Shown here in pieces: positions 15,837 through 23,338 of a DNA stretch of 34,890 nt. The notes beneath the pieces are model-generated. The model made no database searches. It was not told the origin of the DNA and saw only the letters and a list, made by a program, of their open reading frames with translations. Source of the DNA: Massiliimicrobium timonense (lineage in GTDB: Bacteria; Bacillota_I; Bacilli_A; Erysipelotrichales; Coprobacillaceae); assembly GCF_002160865.1 (NCBI RefSeq), contig NZ_NFLJ01000035.1, positions 1-34,890 on the forward strand. The letters are read 5' to 3'. How positions within the stretch are numbered: position 1 is the first letter of the stretch; every line of letters starts with the position of its first letter. A program made the position numbers and the translations under genes.

Positions 15837-17744
15837 TTAAGATACAACAGCTTCTTGTGTTTTGATTTTTCTTTTCACTTTTTGTTTTCCAGTATCATAA
15901 TGATATGTACTTACAATATGTTTAACAGCTTTTCTCATATCACTGCTTTCATCATAAGCAATGACTTTTAATTCATCTAATTCTTTCAAAAATACAGGTA
16001 TATCCATTTCTATAGGATGTCCAATATGAATTAATTTATTCGGTGTTGTCTGCATTCCTTCTTCTTTCATCAACATTTCTTCATAAAGTTTTTCACCTGG
16101 ACGCAATCCTGTAAATTCAATTTTAATATCAACATCTGGTTCATACCCAGATAATTTAATAAGATTTCTTGCCATATCCAATATCTTTACAGGTTTACCC
16201 ATATCTAAGACAAAGATTTCTCCACCTTTAGCATAAGCACCCGCCTGTAAAACAAGAGATACTGCTTCTGGAATAGTCATAAAATATCTAATAATATCAG
16301 GATGTGTCACCGTTACTGGCCCTCCATTTTGAATTTGTTTTTTAAATAAAGGTATCACTGATCCATTAGACCCTAAAACATTTCCAAATCTTACAGCCAC
16401 ATACTCTGTTTTTGATAATTGATCATAAGCCTGAACTATCATTTCACAAATACGTTTTGATGCTCCCATAATATTTGTAGGATTAACAGCTTTATCTGTC
16501 GAAATCAAAATAAACTTTTTAACATGATACTGATCACAAGCCTTGACAACATTTAATGTACCAAAAACATTATTCTTGATAGCCTCATGTGGTGCATCTT
16601 CCATTAATGGAACATGTTTATGTGCAGCAGCATGATAAACAATATCAGGATGATATTTTTCAAATAAGTCATTGACTTTCCCTACATCTCTTACTGATGC
16701 TATCATGGTTTGTAAATCTAATTTTGGATATTTACGCTTTAATTCTAATTGAATATCGTATGCATTATTTTCATAAATATCAATAATAATCAGCTGTTTA
16801 GGTGATCTTTCAGCAATTTGTCTACATAACTCACTACCAATAGATCCCCCTCCACCAGTAACCATAATCACACGATTTGTAACATAAGACATAATTTCAT
16901 CAAGATTCACTCTAATTGGATCTCTACCAAGTAAATCCTGAACTTCTACATCTTTCAGTTTATTCAAAATAATTTCATCATTAATAAACTGATAAATACC
17001 TGGTAATCTTTTTAACTTACATTTTGTTTCTTTACAGATATTTAATATTTTAGCTACTTCTTTTTTATCCACTGATGGTAAAGCAATATATATTTCATCA
17101 ATTTTATATTTAGATACACTGTTTTTAATACTTTCTCTATTTCCCACTATAGGAATACCATGTATTCTTCTTCCTATTTTATGTGGATCATCATCAATAA
17201 AACAAACAATTGTTTTATGTAATCCTTTAGTATTCAATGTTTCTCTTAATATTTTTTCTCCAGCCGCACCAGCACCTACAATCATCACTCGTTTATTAGG
17301 AACATCTGATCTACCAAATAAAGCATGACGACTTGCATATAATCTTAAAAAGCGATAACTAAAACGTATTCCACCTACTAACAAAGTACTAATCATCCAA
17401 TAACCAATTATCATGTTTACTGGCAATTGATTGCCTGTTATCATATTGATTATCATAAATGCCATAGTACTCAACAATGTGGAAATCACAATATTAATAA
17501 GTTCATTGATTGAAGCAAACTGCCATAAGCTACTATACAGTTTCATAACTGCAAATATACCTAAACTCACAACGATAAGCGATATGACTATTGGTATTGT
17601 TTCATAGAAGGCAAATTCTTCTATCATACGATAGTCATATAACATCATGGAACCATAATAGCTTAACAATAAACTTATCATATCTACTACAACTAAAATA
17701 ATTCGTCGAATGAGTAATTGATATTTATCCCCTATATGTCGCAT
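15837..17744 (-). CDS. Membrane UDP-sugar 4,6-dehydratase (CapD/WbpM/EpsC-like)
   Basis: 635 residues. Four N-terminal membrane helices (about 10-120) are followed by a first Rossmann domain (MIVGAGAAGEK, near 150) and a second, catalytic SDR domain (VTGGGGSIGSELCRQ, near 294). The active-site segment ISTDKAVNPTNIMGASKR has Met in place of the usual catalytic Tyr, as known for WbpM/PglF-type UDP-GlcNAc 4,6-dehydratases, so the product is probably UDP-4-keto-6-deoxy-GlcNAc, made at the inner membrane face. The start at 17744 is preferred to 17750 because AAGGG is six bases before it. It is first in the leftward series and would feed the reductase and the initiating transferase. Confidence 0.92.
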   Translation of the reverse strand: MRHIGDKYQLLIRRIILVVVDMISLLLSYYGSMMLYDYRMIEEFAFYETIPIVISLIVVSLGIFAVMKLYSSLWQFASINELINIVISTLLSTMAFMIINMITGNQLPVNMIIGYWMISTLLVGGIRFSYRFLRLYASRHALFGRSDVPNKRVMIVGAGAAGEKILRETLNTKGLHKTIVCFIDDDPHKIGRRIHGIPIVGNRESIKNSVSKYKIDEIYIALPSVDKKEVAKILNICKETKCKLKRLPGIYQFINDEIILNKLKDVEVQDLLGRDPIRVNLDEIMSYVTNRVIMVTGGGGSIGSELCRQIAERSPKQLIIIDIYENNAYDIQLELKRKYPKLDLQTMIASVRDVGKVNDLFEKYHPDIVYHAAAHKHVPLMEDAPHEAIKNNVFGTLNVVKACDQYHVKKFILISTDKAVNPTNIMGASKRICEMIVQAYDQLSKTEYVAVRFGNVLGSNGSVIPLFKKQIQNGGPVTVTHPDIIRYFMTIPEAVSLVLQAGAYAKGGEIFVLDMGKPVKILDMARNLIKLSGYEPDVDIKIEFTGLRPGEKLYEEMLMKEEGMQTTPNKLIHIGHPIEMDIPVFLKELDELKVIAYDESSDMRKAVKHIVSTYHYDTGKQKVKRKIKTQEAVVS

Positions 17745-17995
17745 AATCATCCCTTTCCCTTCGTTTTTAATGCCATGACCTCATTTTTTCATAACCAATT
17801 ATGACAATATGTTTAAAACATTTGATAATGTCTTGATTTTTTTCATTGAATCACGCATAATACATATTGAAATATAAACGGTCACACAGAAGTCACATGA
17901 CATGAATAACATAACATTTTTATTATCAATAATCAAGCACTTCGTGACAATTGGCATATATTTCTACAATTTTAACAATCAACAAGGAGGTTTTT
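17745..17995. promoter_or_regulatory. Divergent promoter region of the polysaccharide locus
   Basis: This gap separates the leftward biosynthetic genes from the rightward cpsC operon. For the leftward genes a good promoter is visible: -35 GTGACC (17880-17885), 17 bp, -10 TATTAT (17857-17862), giving a leader of roughly 100 nt. For the rightward operon the best candidate is -10 TACAAT (17965-17970) with only a poor -35 around 17942-17949. AAGGAGG (17984-17990) precedes cpsC. No operator palindrome or riboswitch is evident. Confidence 0.5.
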
Positions 17996-18688
17996 ATGGT
18001 TGAACAAGAAATCATGAAAAATGAAGATGAAATTGAGATTAATTTAGGGGAATTATTTGCTTTACTTAAAGCACAATATAAGCTTATTATTATTAGTATT
18101 TTAACAATGTCCATTATTGCTGGTGTTATCACAGTTTTTTTTATCAGTCGTAAATATCAATCAACAGCCAGTATTTATCCTAAACCAGAAGTAACAGAGG
18201 GTATGGTTGATTATACGCAAATTAATGCCAATAGTTTAATGGTAAATAACTATATTGAAATGTTAAAGGGTAATAACATTCAAAGCCAGGTTGCTGAAAG
18301 TTTAGGAATAACAACTGCTGAAGTAAGCAGTAGTGTCACTATCAGCAATCAGACAAATACACAGATTATTAGTATTTCTGCAACAACAACTGATCCAGAA
18401 TTAAGTAAAAATATTGTAGATGAGCTTGTTTCTACTTTTAAAAAGGAAGCAAAAGATACTTTAAACATTAACAATATTTCTACCATTGATCAGGCTCAAA
18501 TTGCTGATGCTCCTGTATCACCTAATTTAAAAATGAATCTTGTTATTGGTGCACTCATTGGTGCTTTTCTAAGTGTTGGATATCTATTTATTAAATTTAT
18601 GTTAGACACACATATTCATAATAAGGAAGAAGCTGAAAAATACTTAGGTATTCCTTGTTTAGGTTCTATTCCTTACTTTGATAATTAA
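17996..18688 (+). CDS. cpsC: Polysaccharide co-polymerase / chain-length protein (CpsC, Wzz domain)
   Basis: 230 residues with the Wzz layout: a short cytoplasmic N-terminus (INLGELFALLKAQYKLII), a membrane helix at about 33-54, an extracytoplasmic coiled region, and a second helix at about 182-203 (LVIGALIGAFLSVGYLFIKF) preceded by the proline motif APVSPNLKMN. In Gram-positives this protein activates the cognate BY-kinase (here two genes downstream) through its cytoplasmic tail and helps control polymer length. The ATG at 17996 is chosen because AAGGAGG lies at ideal distance; an upstream TTG in frame at 17951 has no such site. First gene of the rightward operon. Confidence 0.92.
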   Translation: MVEQEIMKNEDEIEINLGELFALLKAQYKLIIISILTMSIIAGVITVFFISRKYQSTASIYPKPEVTEGMVDYTQINANSLMVNNYIEMLKGNNIQSQVAESLGITTAEVSSSVTISNQTNTQIISISATTTDPELSKNIVDELVSTFKKEAKDTLNINNISTIDQAQIADAPVSPNLKMNLVIGALIGAFLSVGYLFIKFMLDTHIHNKEEAEKYLGIPCLGSIPYFDN

Positions 18689-18689
18689 T

Positions 18690-19472
18690 ATGCAGTTTAT
18701 AGATATTCATGGACATTATGCCTGGGGTATTGATGATGGAATTGCTAATCAAGATGAAGCAATCAAAGCTTTAAAACTGGCTAAAGAAAATAACATTTCT
18801 TCTATCGTCGCAACACCTCATGTTGTTCCAGGTACACATAATGAAACAGACATCCAACATTTTAAAAAGAGAATCAATGATCTTAAGTTATTAGCTCAAC
18901 AAGAAAATATCACTGTTTATGAAGGTTGTGAATTATTTTTAAATCATGATTACATTCAAGCTATAGATCATCAGTTATTGATACCTATTGAAAATACATC
19001 TTATTTACTTGTTGAATTTGATGTAAGAAAAGAATTAGGAAAAGAATATGAAGTGGAAGATTATCTTTATGAAATTGAAATAAAGGGTTATAAACCTATT
19101 ATTGCTCATGCAGAGAGATATTTCCCTCATGGTATTGATTTACAACGTATTGAACAATGGATTGATAATGGTTATGTCATCCAAGTCAATGCTTCAAGTC
19201 TATTAGGAGTACATGGGAAAACTGTAAAAAATAATGCTTATCAATTATTAAATAATGGTTTACTTCATATTATAGCAACGGATACACATAGAAGTCAGGG
19301 ACATCGTATTCCTTGTTTATTAGAAGTTTATCAATTATTATCAAAAAAATATGACTACCAGACATTAAAAGCATTAATGTTTGATAATCCTTTACATGTT
19401 CTTCAAAATGAAGCAATAGAAACAATTCAAATGAATCAGTCTTTTTTCAAAAAATTATTTAAAAGGAGATAA
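18690..19472 (+). CDS. cpsB: PHP-type protein-tyrosine phosphatase (CpsB/YwqE-like)
   Basis: 260 residues of the CpsB/CapC metal-dependent phosphatase family, which dephosphorylates the partner BY-kinase. Metal-ligand motifs are visible: DIHGHYAWGIDDG near the N-terminus, ATPHVVPG, the GCEL block, IIAHAERY and IATDTHR near the C-terminus. The N-terminal motif reads DIHGH where DIHCH is more usual; both metal-binding histidines are kept. The ATG at 18690 follows the cpsC stop by one base and has no clear ribosome site, so it is probably translated by coupling; a TTG at 18678 would give four more residues. The next gene, the kinase, starts three bases after its stop. Confidence 0.92.
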   Translation: MQFIDIHGHYAWGIDDGIANQDEAIKALKLAKENNISSIVATPHVVPGTHNETDIQHFKKRINDLKLLAQQENITVYEGCELFLNHDYIQAIDHQLLIPIENTSYLLVEFDVRKELGKEYEVEDYLYEIEIKGYKPIIAHAERYFPHGIDLQRIEQWIDNGYVIQVNASSLLGVHGKTVKNNAYQLLNNGLLHIIATDTHRSQGHRIPCLLEVYQLLSKKYDYQTLKALMFDNPLHVLQNEAIETIQMNQSFFKKLFKRR

Positions 19473-19475
19473 TTT

Positions 19476-20186
19476 ATGGCTCAAAAGAAAAAATATCGTA
19501 AAACTTTAAACATTTTAGAAAAATCAAAAAAACAATCACAATTCGACTATACAGAAATTTTTAGACACATTCGTACAAATATTGAATTTTCTAATGTTGA
19601 TAACCCTATCAAATCTATTGCGATTACTTCATCACAACCTGGTGAAGCTAAGTCAACAACATCAATGAATCTAGCTTTTATATTTGCTACAAAGTATAAA
19701 AAGGTTTTAATTATTGACTGTGACTTAAGAAAAACAATGTTACATAAATATATGCGTTTATCTAATTCTTCAGGTCTGACTGATGCTCTTATTGAATTTG
19801 GGAAAACACATCGTTTCAATGACGAATATTTTCAAACAGTCAATGACCAATCATTTTCTGGATTGTTATATGTTCTTACTGCTGGGATTCATGTTCCTAA
19901 TCCTTCAGAATTATTAAGTTCAGATACTTTTAAAGAATATATGAAAGTTTTAAAACAGAATTTTGATTTTATTATTATCGATTGTGCTCCTATCGGATCA
20001 ATCTCTGATGCTATACCAGTAGGAAATGCTGTTGATGGAACAATCTTTGTTGTTTCTGCAAAGGATACAAAACGTAAAGATGCTGCTCAATGTGTTGATC
20101 TATTAAAACGTAGTAATGTCAATGTTATTGGGAGCGTTTTAACAAAAGCCGAATCTGGTTCTGGTTCATATCATTATTATTACTAA
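19476..20186 (+). CDS. cpsD: BY-kinase, polysaccharide tyrosine autokinase (CpsD/YwqD-like)
   Basis: 236 residues, the cytoplasmic bacterial tyrosine kinase of the Gram-positive split type that works with CpsC as its membrane activator. It shows the Walker A' motif SSQPGEAKSTTSMNLA (about 48-63), Walker A-type VLIIDCDLRK (near 77-86), Walker B FDFIIIDCAP (near 164-173) and a C-terminal tyrosine cluster (SYHYYY) that is the autophosphorylation tail. The cycle of phosphorylation here and dephosphorylation by the adjacent phosphatase controls export and polymer length. AAGGAG lies in the end of the preceding gene. The stop overlaps the next ATG by one base (TAATG). Confidence 0.94.
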   Translation: MAQKKKYRKTLNILEKSKKQSQFDYTEIFRHIRTNIEFSNVDNPIKSIAITSSQPGEAKSTTSMNLAFIFATKYKKVLIIDCDLRKTMLHKYMRLSNSSGLTDALIEFGKTHRFNDEYFQTVNDQSFSGLLYVLTAGIHVPNPSELLSSDTFKEYMKVLKQNFDFIIIDCAPIGSISDAIPVGNAVDGTIFVVSAKDTKRKDAAQCVDLLKRSNVNVIGSVLTKAESGSGSYHYYY

Positions 20187-21178
20187 TGAAGAAACTATCA
20201 TTTCCTTTAATTGTTATTCTTCTCATATGTATTATTTTAACCCTTATGGGTTATAATACATTGATTACACGTAATGAAAGCAAAAAATATCAGAACCTCC
20301 AAAAAGATCAACCCGTATCTTCAAAACAAACCAGCGATCAAACTATTTACTGCATTGGAGATAGTTTAACACTTGAATCTCATGCTTATCCCACTTATCT
20401 ATCACAGCTTACAAACTGCAACATTGAAACTTTTGGTGGTCAAAAAGATCAGACAATAGATTTAGCTATTAGAGTAGGAAGAACAAAAATATATACTCAT
20501 GATATAACAATTCCAGCTCAGACAGATCCTGTTGAAATCACTTTATATGATGAAGATCATGATAAATTAGATGTTCTCAAAAATAAAGGAAGTAATTTTT
20601 CAAATGTAGAAATCAAGGGAATCAGTGGTATTTTAAAATATGATGATGAAAAGGATATTCATACTTTTACAAGAGATGAAGCTGGTGATGAAACATCAAT
20701 TGACGATTATACACAAATCACAACTGACTTTCCTAGTTTTGATAAAAATGGTATTGCAGTTATTTTTACAGGAACCTATGATCCTTATGAATCAGGTAGC
20801 ATATTTAAAACGATTACATATCAACGCGCTATACTTAACCAACTCGGTATCAAAAAATATATTGTTGTTTCTCTTACATCTAAACGAACATTTCAAATCG
20901 TTAACGATATGAATGCAGTCTTAGAAGAAGAACATGAAGAACATTTCTTATCATTTAGAGATTATTTATTAAAGAACGGATTAAAAGATGCAAATATCAC
21001 CCCAACAGATGATGATCAGGATGATTTAGATAAAGGATATATTCCTCGCAGTTTGTTACTTGATAATCTTGTAGATGGAAATGAAGATTTCCACGAACTT
21101 CTAGCTAAACAAATCATTGAAAAAATGCAAGATTTAAAATACCTTGATAAGCAAGATATAAAAGCAACACAAGATTAA
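20186..21178 (+). CDS. Membrane-anchored protein with a GDS motif (SGNH-hydrolase-like)
   Basis: 330 residues. An N-terminal hydrophobic helix (about 6-22) without a lipobox is followed by an extracytoplasmic domain with YCIGDSLTLES (residues 55-65), which matches block I of SGNH/GDSL hydrolases with Ser60 as the candidate nucleophile. A DGNEDFHELLAKQI segment near the C-terminus could supply the Asp/His pair; the middle is rich in acidic residues. Such proteins may deacetylate or otherwise trim extracellular polymer. It is the last gene of the cpsC-cpsB-cpsD operon, linked by TAATG overlap, and a strong terminator follows. Because blocks II, III and V are unclear, enzymatic activity is an inference. 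Confidence 0.55.
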   Translation: MKKLSFPLIVILLICIILTLMGYNTLITRNESKKYQNLQKDQPVSSKQTSDQTIYCIGDSLTLESHAYPTYLSQLTNCNIETFGGQKDQTIDLAIRVGRTKIYTHDITIPAQTDPVEITLYDEDHDKLDVLKNKGSNFSNVEIKGISGILKYDDEKDIHTFTRDEAGDETSIDDYTQITTDFPSFDKNGIAVIFTGTYDPYESGSIFKTITYQRAILNQLGIKKYIVVSLTSKRTFQIVNDMNAVLEEEHEEHFLSFRDYLLKNGLKDANITPTDDDQDDLDKGYIPRSLLLDNLVDGNEDFHELLAKQIIEKMQDLKYLDKQDIKATQD

Positions 21179-21196
21179 AAATATTGATTTCAATTC

Positions 21197-21240
21197 AAAC
21201 CAGAAACTTATATCTATAGGATATTTCTTTCTGGTTTTTT
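21197..21240 (+). terminator. Strong intrinsic terminator of the cpsC operon
   Basis: AAACCAGAAA (21197-21206) pairs with TTTCTGGTTT (21228-21237) in a perfect 10-bp stem, followed by a T-run to 21240. It lies 18 bases after the last gene of the rightward operon. Confidence 0.85.
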
Positions 21241-21360
21241 AAATTCAGAAATGACAATTTATAAGTTTTAAAAATTTCAAGTAACTCTAAATAGTATTCC
21301 AAAGTAACTGACTAAAGCTTTTTCATACATATACTCATGGTATTTTATTTATGCAAATGA

Positions 21361-21366
21361 TATAAT
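21361..21366 (+). promoter_or_regulatory. Candidate -10 element of the AAA/nuclease gene
   Basis: A perfect TATAAT at 21361-21366 lies 22 bases before the gene's ATG. No good -35 is found at 16-18 bp upstream (TGGTAT-like at 21338-21343), so the promoter call is tentative. Confidence 0.4.
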
Positions 21367-21388
21367 AAAACAAGAAAGGGTGATAAGC

Positions 21389-22957
21389 ATGGGATTATAT
21401 TTCAATCCAAGAAATGATAGTTTTCAACAGGCAATTAACAATCCTATATATGTAGATAAATCATTACTGATTAACTATACGAATCAATTGATAGGTACTG
21501 GTGATAATAAATTATGCGTATCAAGACCTAGACGCTTTGGAAAGAGTACAGATGCCAATATGCTTGTTGCCTATTATTCTAAAGGTTGTGATTCTCATCA
21601 TATTTTTGATTCACTCAAAATCAGTCAGACTGATCATTATTTAGAATATCTTAATCAGCATCATGTCATTCATATTAATATGCAGGACTTTTTAAGTAAG
21701 ACTCATGACGTCAATAAAATGATCTTACTTCTCGCCAAATTGATATTTAGAGAAATTAAGAAAGTCTTTTCAGATGTCGATTATATTGATCCATCAGATC
21801 TTATTCAAATCATGGAAGATGTCTATGTTGAAGCAGATGCAAGATTTATTTTTATCCTAGATGAATGGGATTGCATCTTTAGAGAGTACAAGCAGGATAA
21901 AGAAGCACAGAAACAATATTTAGATTTCTTAAGAAACCTATTGAAAGATAAGCCCTATGTAGAACTGGCTTATATGACTGGTATACTGCCTATTAAGAAA
22001 TACGGAACACACAGTGCCTTGAATATGTTTAAGGAAATATCCATGTTGAATGCAACGCCATTAGAATCTTTCATGGGATTTACTGAACAAGAAGTTTATG
22101 ATTTATGCTTAAAATATAATATGGATTATAACGAGATGAAGCAATGGTATGATGGATATCGCATGTCAAATGACATTTCTGTCTACAATCATCGTTCTGT
22201 TGTTTATGCTCTTATGGACAGAAAGTATGAAAACTATTGGACATCTACTGAAACTTATGAAGCCTTGCAGGTTTATATAGATATGAACTTTGATGATTTG
22301 AAGGATAACATCGTTCAACTATTATCAGGAGAGAGTATAGATGTTAATACAAGTAAGTTCCAAAATGATATGACAACATTCAAATCAAAGGATGATGTCT
22401 TAACACTTCTAATACATCTTGGATATCTGGGATATAATAATTCAGATCATACCTGCTATATTCCTAACAAGGAAGTATCAACGAGTTTTATTGATTCTAT
22501 AGAAGATTCAAACTGGGAAGAAACGACAAAGGCATTGTTAAATAGTCGTGAATTATTAGAGGCAACATGGAGAAAAGATGAAGAAGCAGTTGCAAGATAT
22601 ATCGAAGAAGCCCATCTCAATACATCAATATTAACTTACAACAATGAAAATGCATTGTCATATACACTTGCTTTAGCATATATCTATGCCAGAAATCATT
22701 ATACAATGATAAGAGAAATGCCTACTGGCAAAGGTTTTGCGGATATTGTTTTGATTCCATATCGAGATAAACCAGCTATGATTATAGAGCTGAAATGGAA
22801 TCAAGAAGTCAAGACAGCGATAGATCAGATTAAAGAGAAAAAATATCCAAAAGGATTAGAAAAGTATAAAGATAACTTACTGATTGTAGGAATCAGTTAT
22901 GATAAGAAAACAAAGAAACATACATGTCATATTGAAAAGAACACCACAGAAATATAA
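21389..22957 (+). CDS. AAA-ATPase-like protein with C-terminal PD-(D/E)XK nuclease domain
   Basis: 522 residues. The N-terminal AAA-ATPase-like domain (about 3-200) has YVDKSLLI, the P-loop variant SRPRRFGKS (45-53) and a Walker B FIFILDEWDC near 152-161. The C-terminal part (about 440-510) carries the PD-(D/E)XK signature in GFADIVLIPYRDKPAMIIEL, with Asp452, Glu467 and Lys469. This two-domain family is abundant, often in many copies, in gut anaerobes; its function is not established, though a role in mobile DNA or defence is often suspected. The ATG at 21389 is chosen over GTG 21380 because AAAGGG lies eight bases upstream. It is a single-gene unit between two terminators, and all catalytic residues look intact. 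Confidence 0.85.
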   Translation: MGLYFNPRNDSFQQAINNPIYVDKSLLINYTNQLIGTGDNKLCVSRPRRFGKSTDANMLVAYYSKGCDSHHIFDSLKISQTDHYLEYLNQHHVIHINMQDFLSKTHDVNKMILLLAKLIFREIKKVFSDVDYIDPSDLIQIMEDVYVEADARFIFILDEWDCIFREYKQDKEAQKQYLDFLRNLLKDKPYVELAYMTGILPIKKYGTHSALNMFKEISMLNATPLESFMGFTEQEVYDLCLKYNMDYNEMKQWYDGYRMSNDISVYNHRSVVYALMDRKYENYWTSTETYEALQVYIDMNFDDLKDNIVQLLSGESIDVNTSKFQNDMTTFKSKDDVLTLLIHLGYLGYNNSDHTCYIPNKEVSTSFIDSIEDSNWEETTKALLNSRELLEATWRKDEEAVARYIEEAHLNTSILTYNNENALSYTLALAYIYARNHYTMIREMPTGKGFADIVLIPYRDKPAMIIELKWNQEVKTAIDQIKEKKYPKGLEKYKDNLLIVGISYDKKTKKHTCHIEKNTTEI

Positions 22958-22975
22958 CTCTGGTGTTCTTTTTAT
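22935..22975. terminator. Terminator overlapping the end of the AAA/nuclease gene
   Basis: AAAAGAACACCA (22935-22946) pairs with TGGTGTTCTTTT (22961-22972) in a 12-bp stem that includes the last codons of the gene; a T-rich tail follows on +. On the minus strand the stem also ends in a T-run, so it may close the convergent zinc-ribbon ORF too. Confidence 0.8.
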
Positions 22976-23268
22976 CTTTTATGATACAATTTTTTCAATA
23001 AATATTTATTTCTATTCCTTAAAAGGCCATCATCATCAAAATCAAACAAATCATCAAGAGTACGATATTCAATACGATTTAACTCTTTTAAATAAGAAAG
23101 ACCTACCTGTAGATTCATAATTGTATTTTGACTAAAACGAGATAAATAATGTGTACATCCAAAAAACAAACGCTTTGTTTTTCTATAATAAACTAGTTCT
23201 ATTGGTTCATTACAACAAAGACATGATAACTTCTTATATGGTAAAGAAGATTCCATCAGTTGACTCAC
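22972..23268 (-). CDS. Small zinc-ribbon protein, possibly the 3' part of a frameshifted gene
   Basis: 98 codons from GTG 23268, or 94 from ATG 23256. The sequence has LSCLCCNEPIELVYYRKTKR followed by LFFGCTHY: three cysteines, with a final Cys/His, arranged like a topoisomerase-type zinc ribbon (CxxC...GCxxY). The C-terminal half is charged and unremarkable. Neither start has a good ribosome site. Upstream, in another frame, the stretch ADRTIGEAIKILCNAKQM (about 23335-23285) looks coding and would run into this ORF after a one-base shift, so the real gene may be longer and broken, or the upstream text may be chance. Function unknown; nucleic-acid binding would be a guess from the ribbon. Confidence 0.45.
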   Translation of the reverse strand: MSQLMESSLPYKKLSCLCCNEPIELVYYRKTKRLFFGCTHYLSRFSQNTIMNLQVGLSYLKELNRIEYRTLDDLFDFDDDGLLRNRNKYLLKKLYHKR

Positions 23269-23338
23269 TGCAATGGTAACTACTTCATTTGCTTTGCATT
23301 ACACAATATTTTTATTGCTTCACCTATTGTTCTATCGG

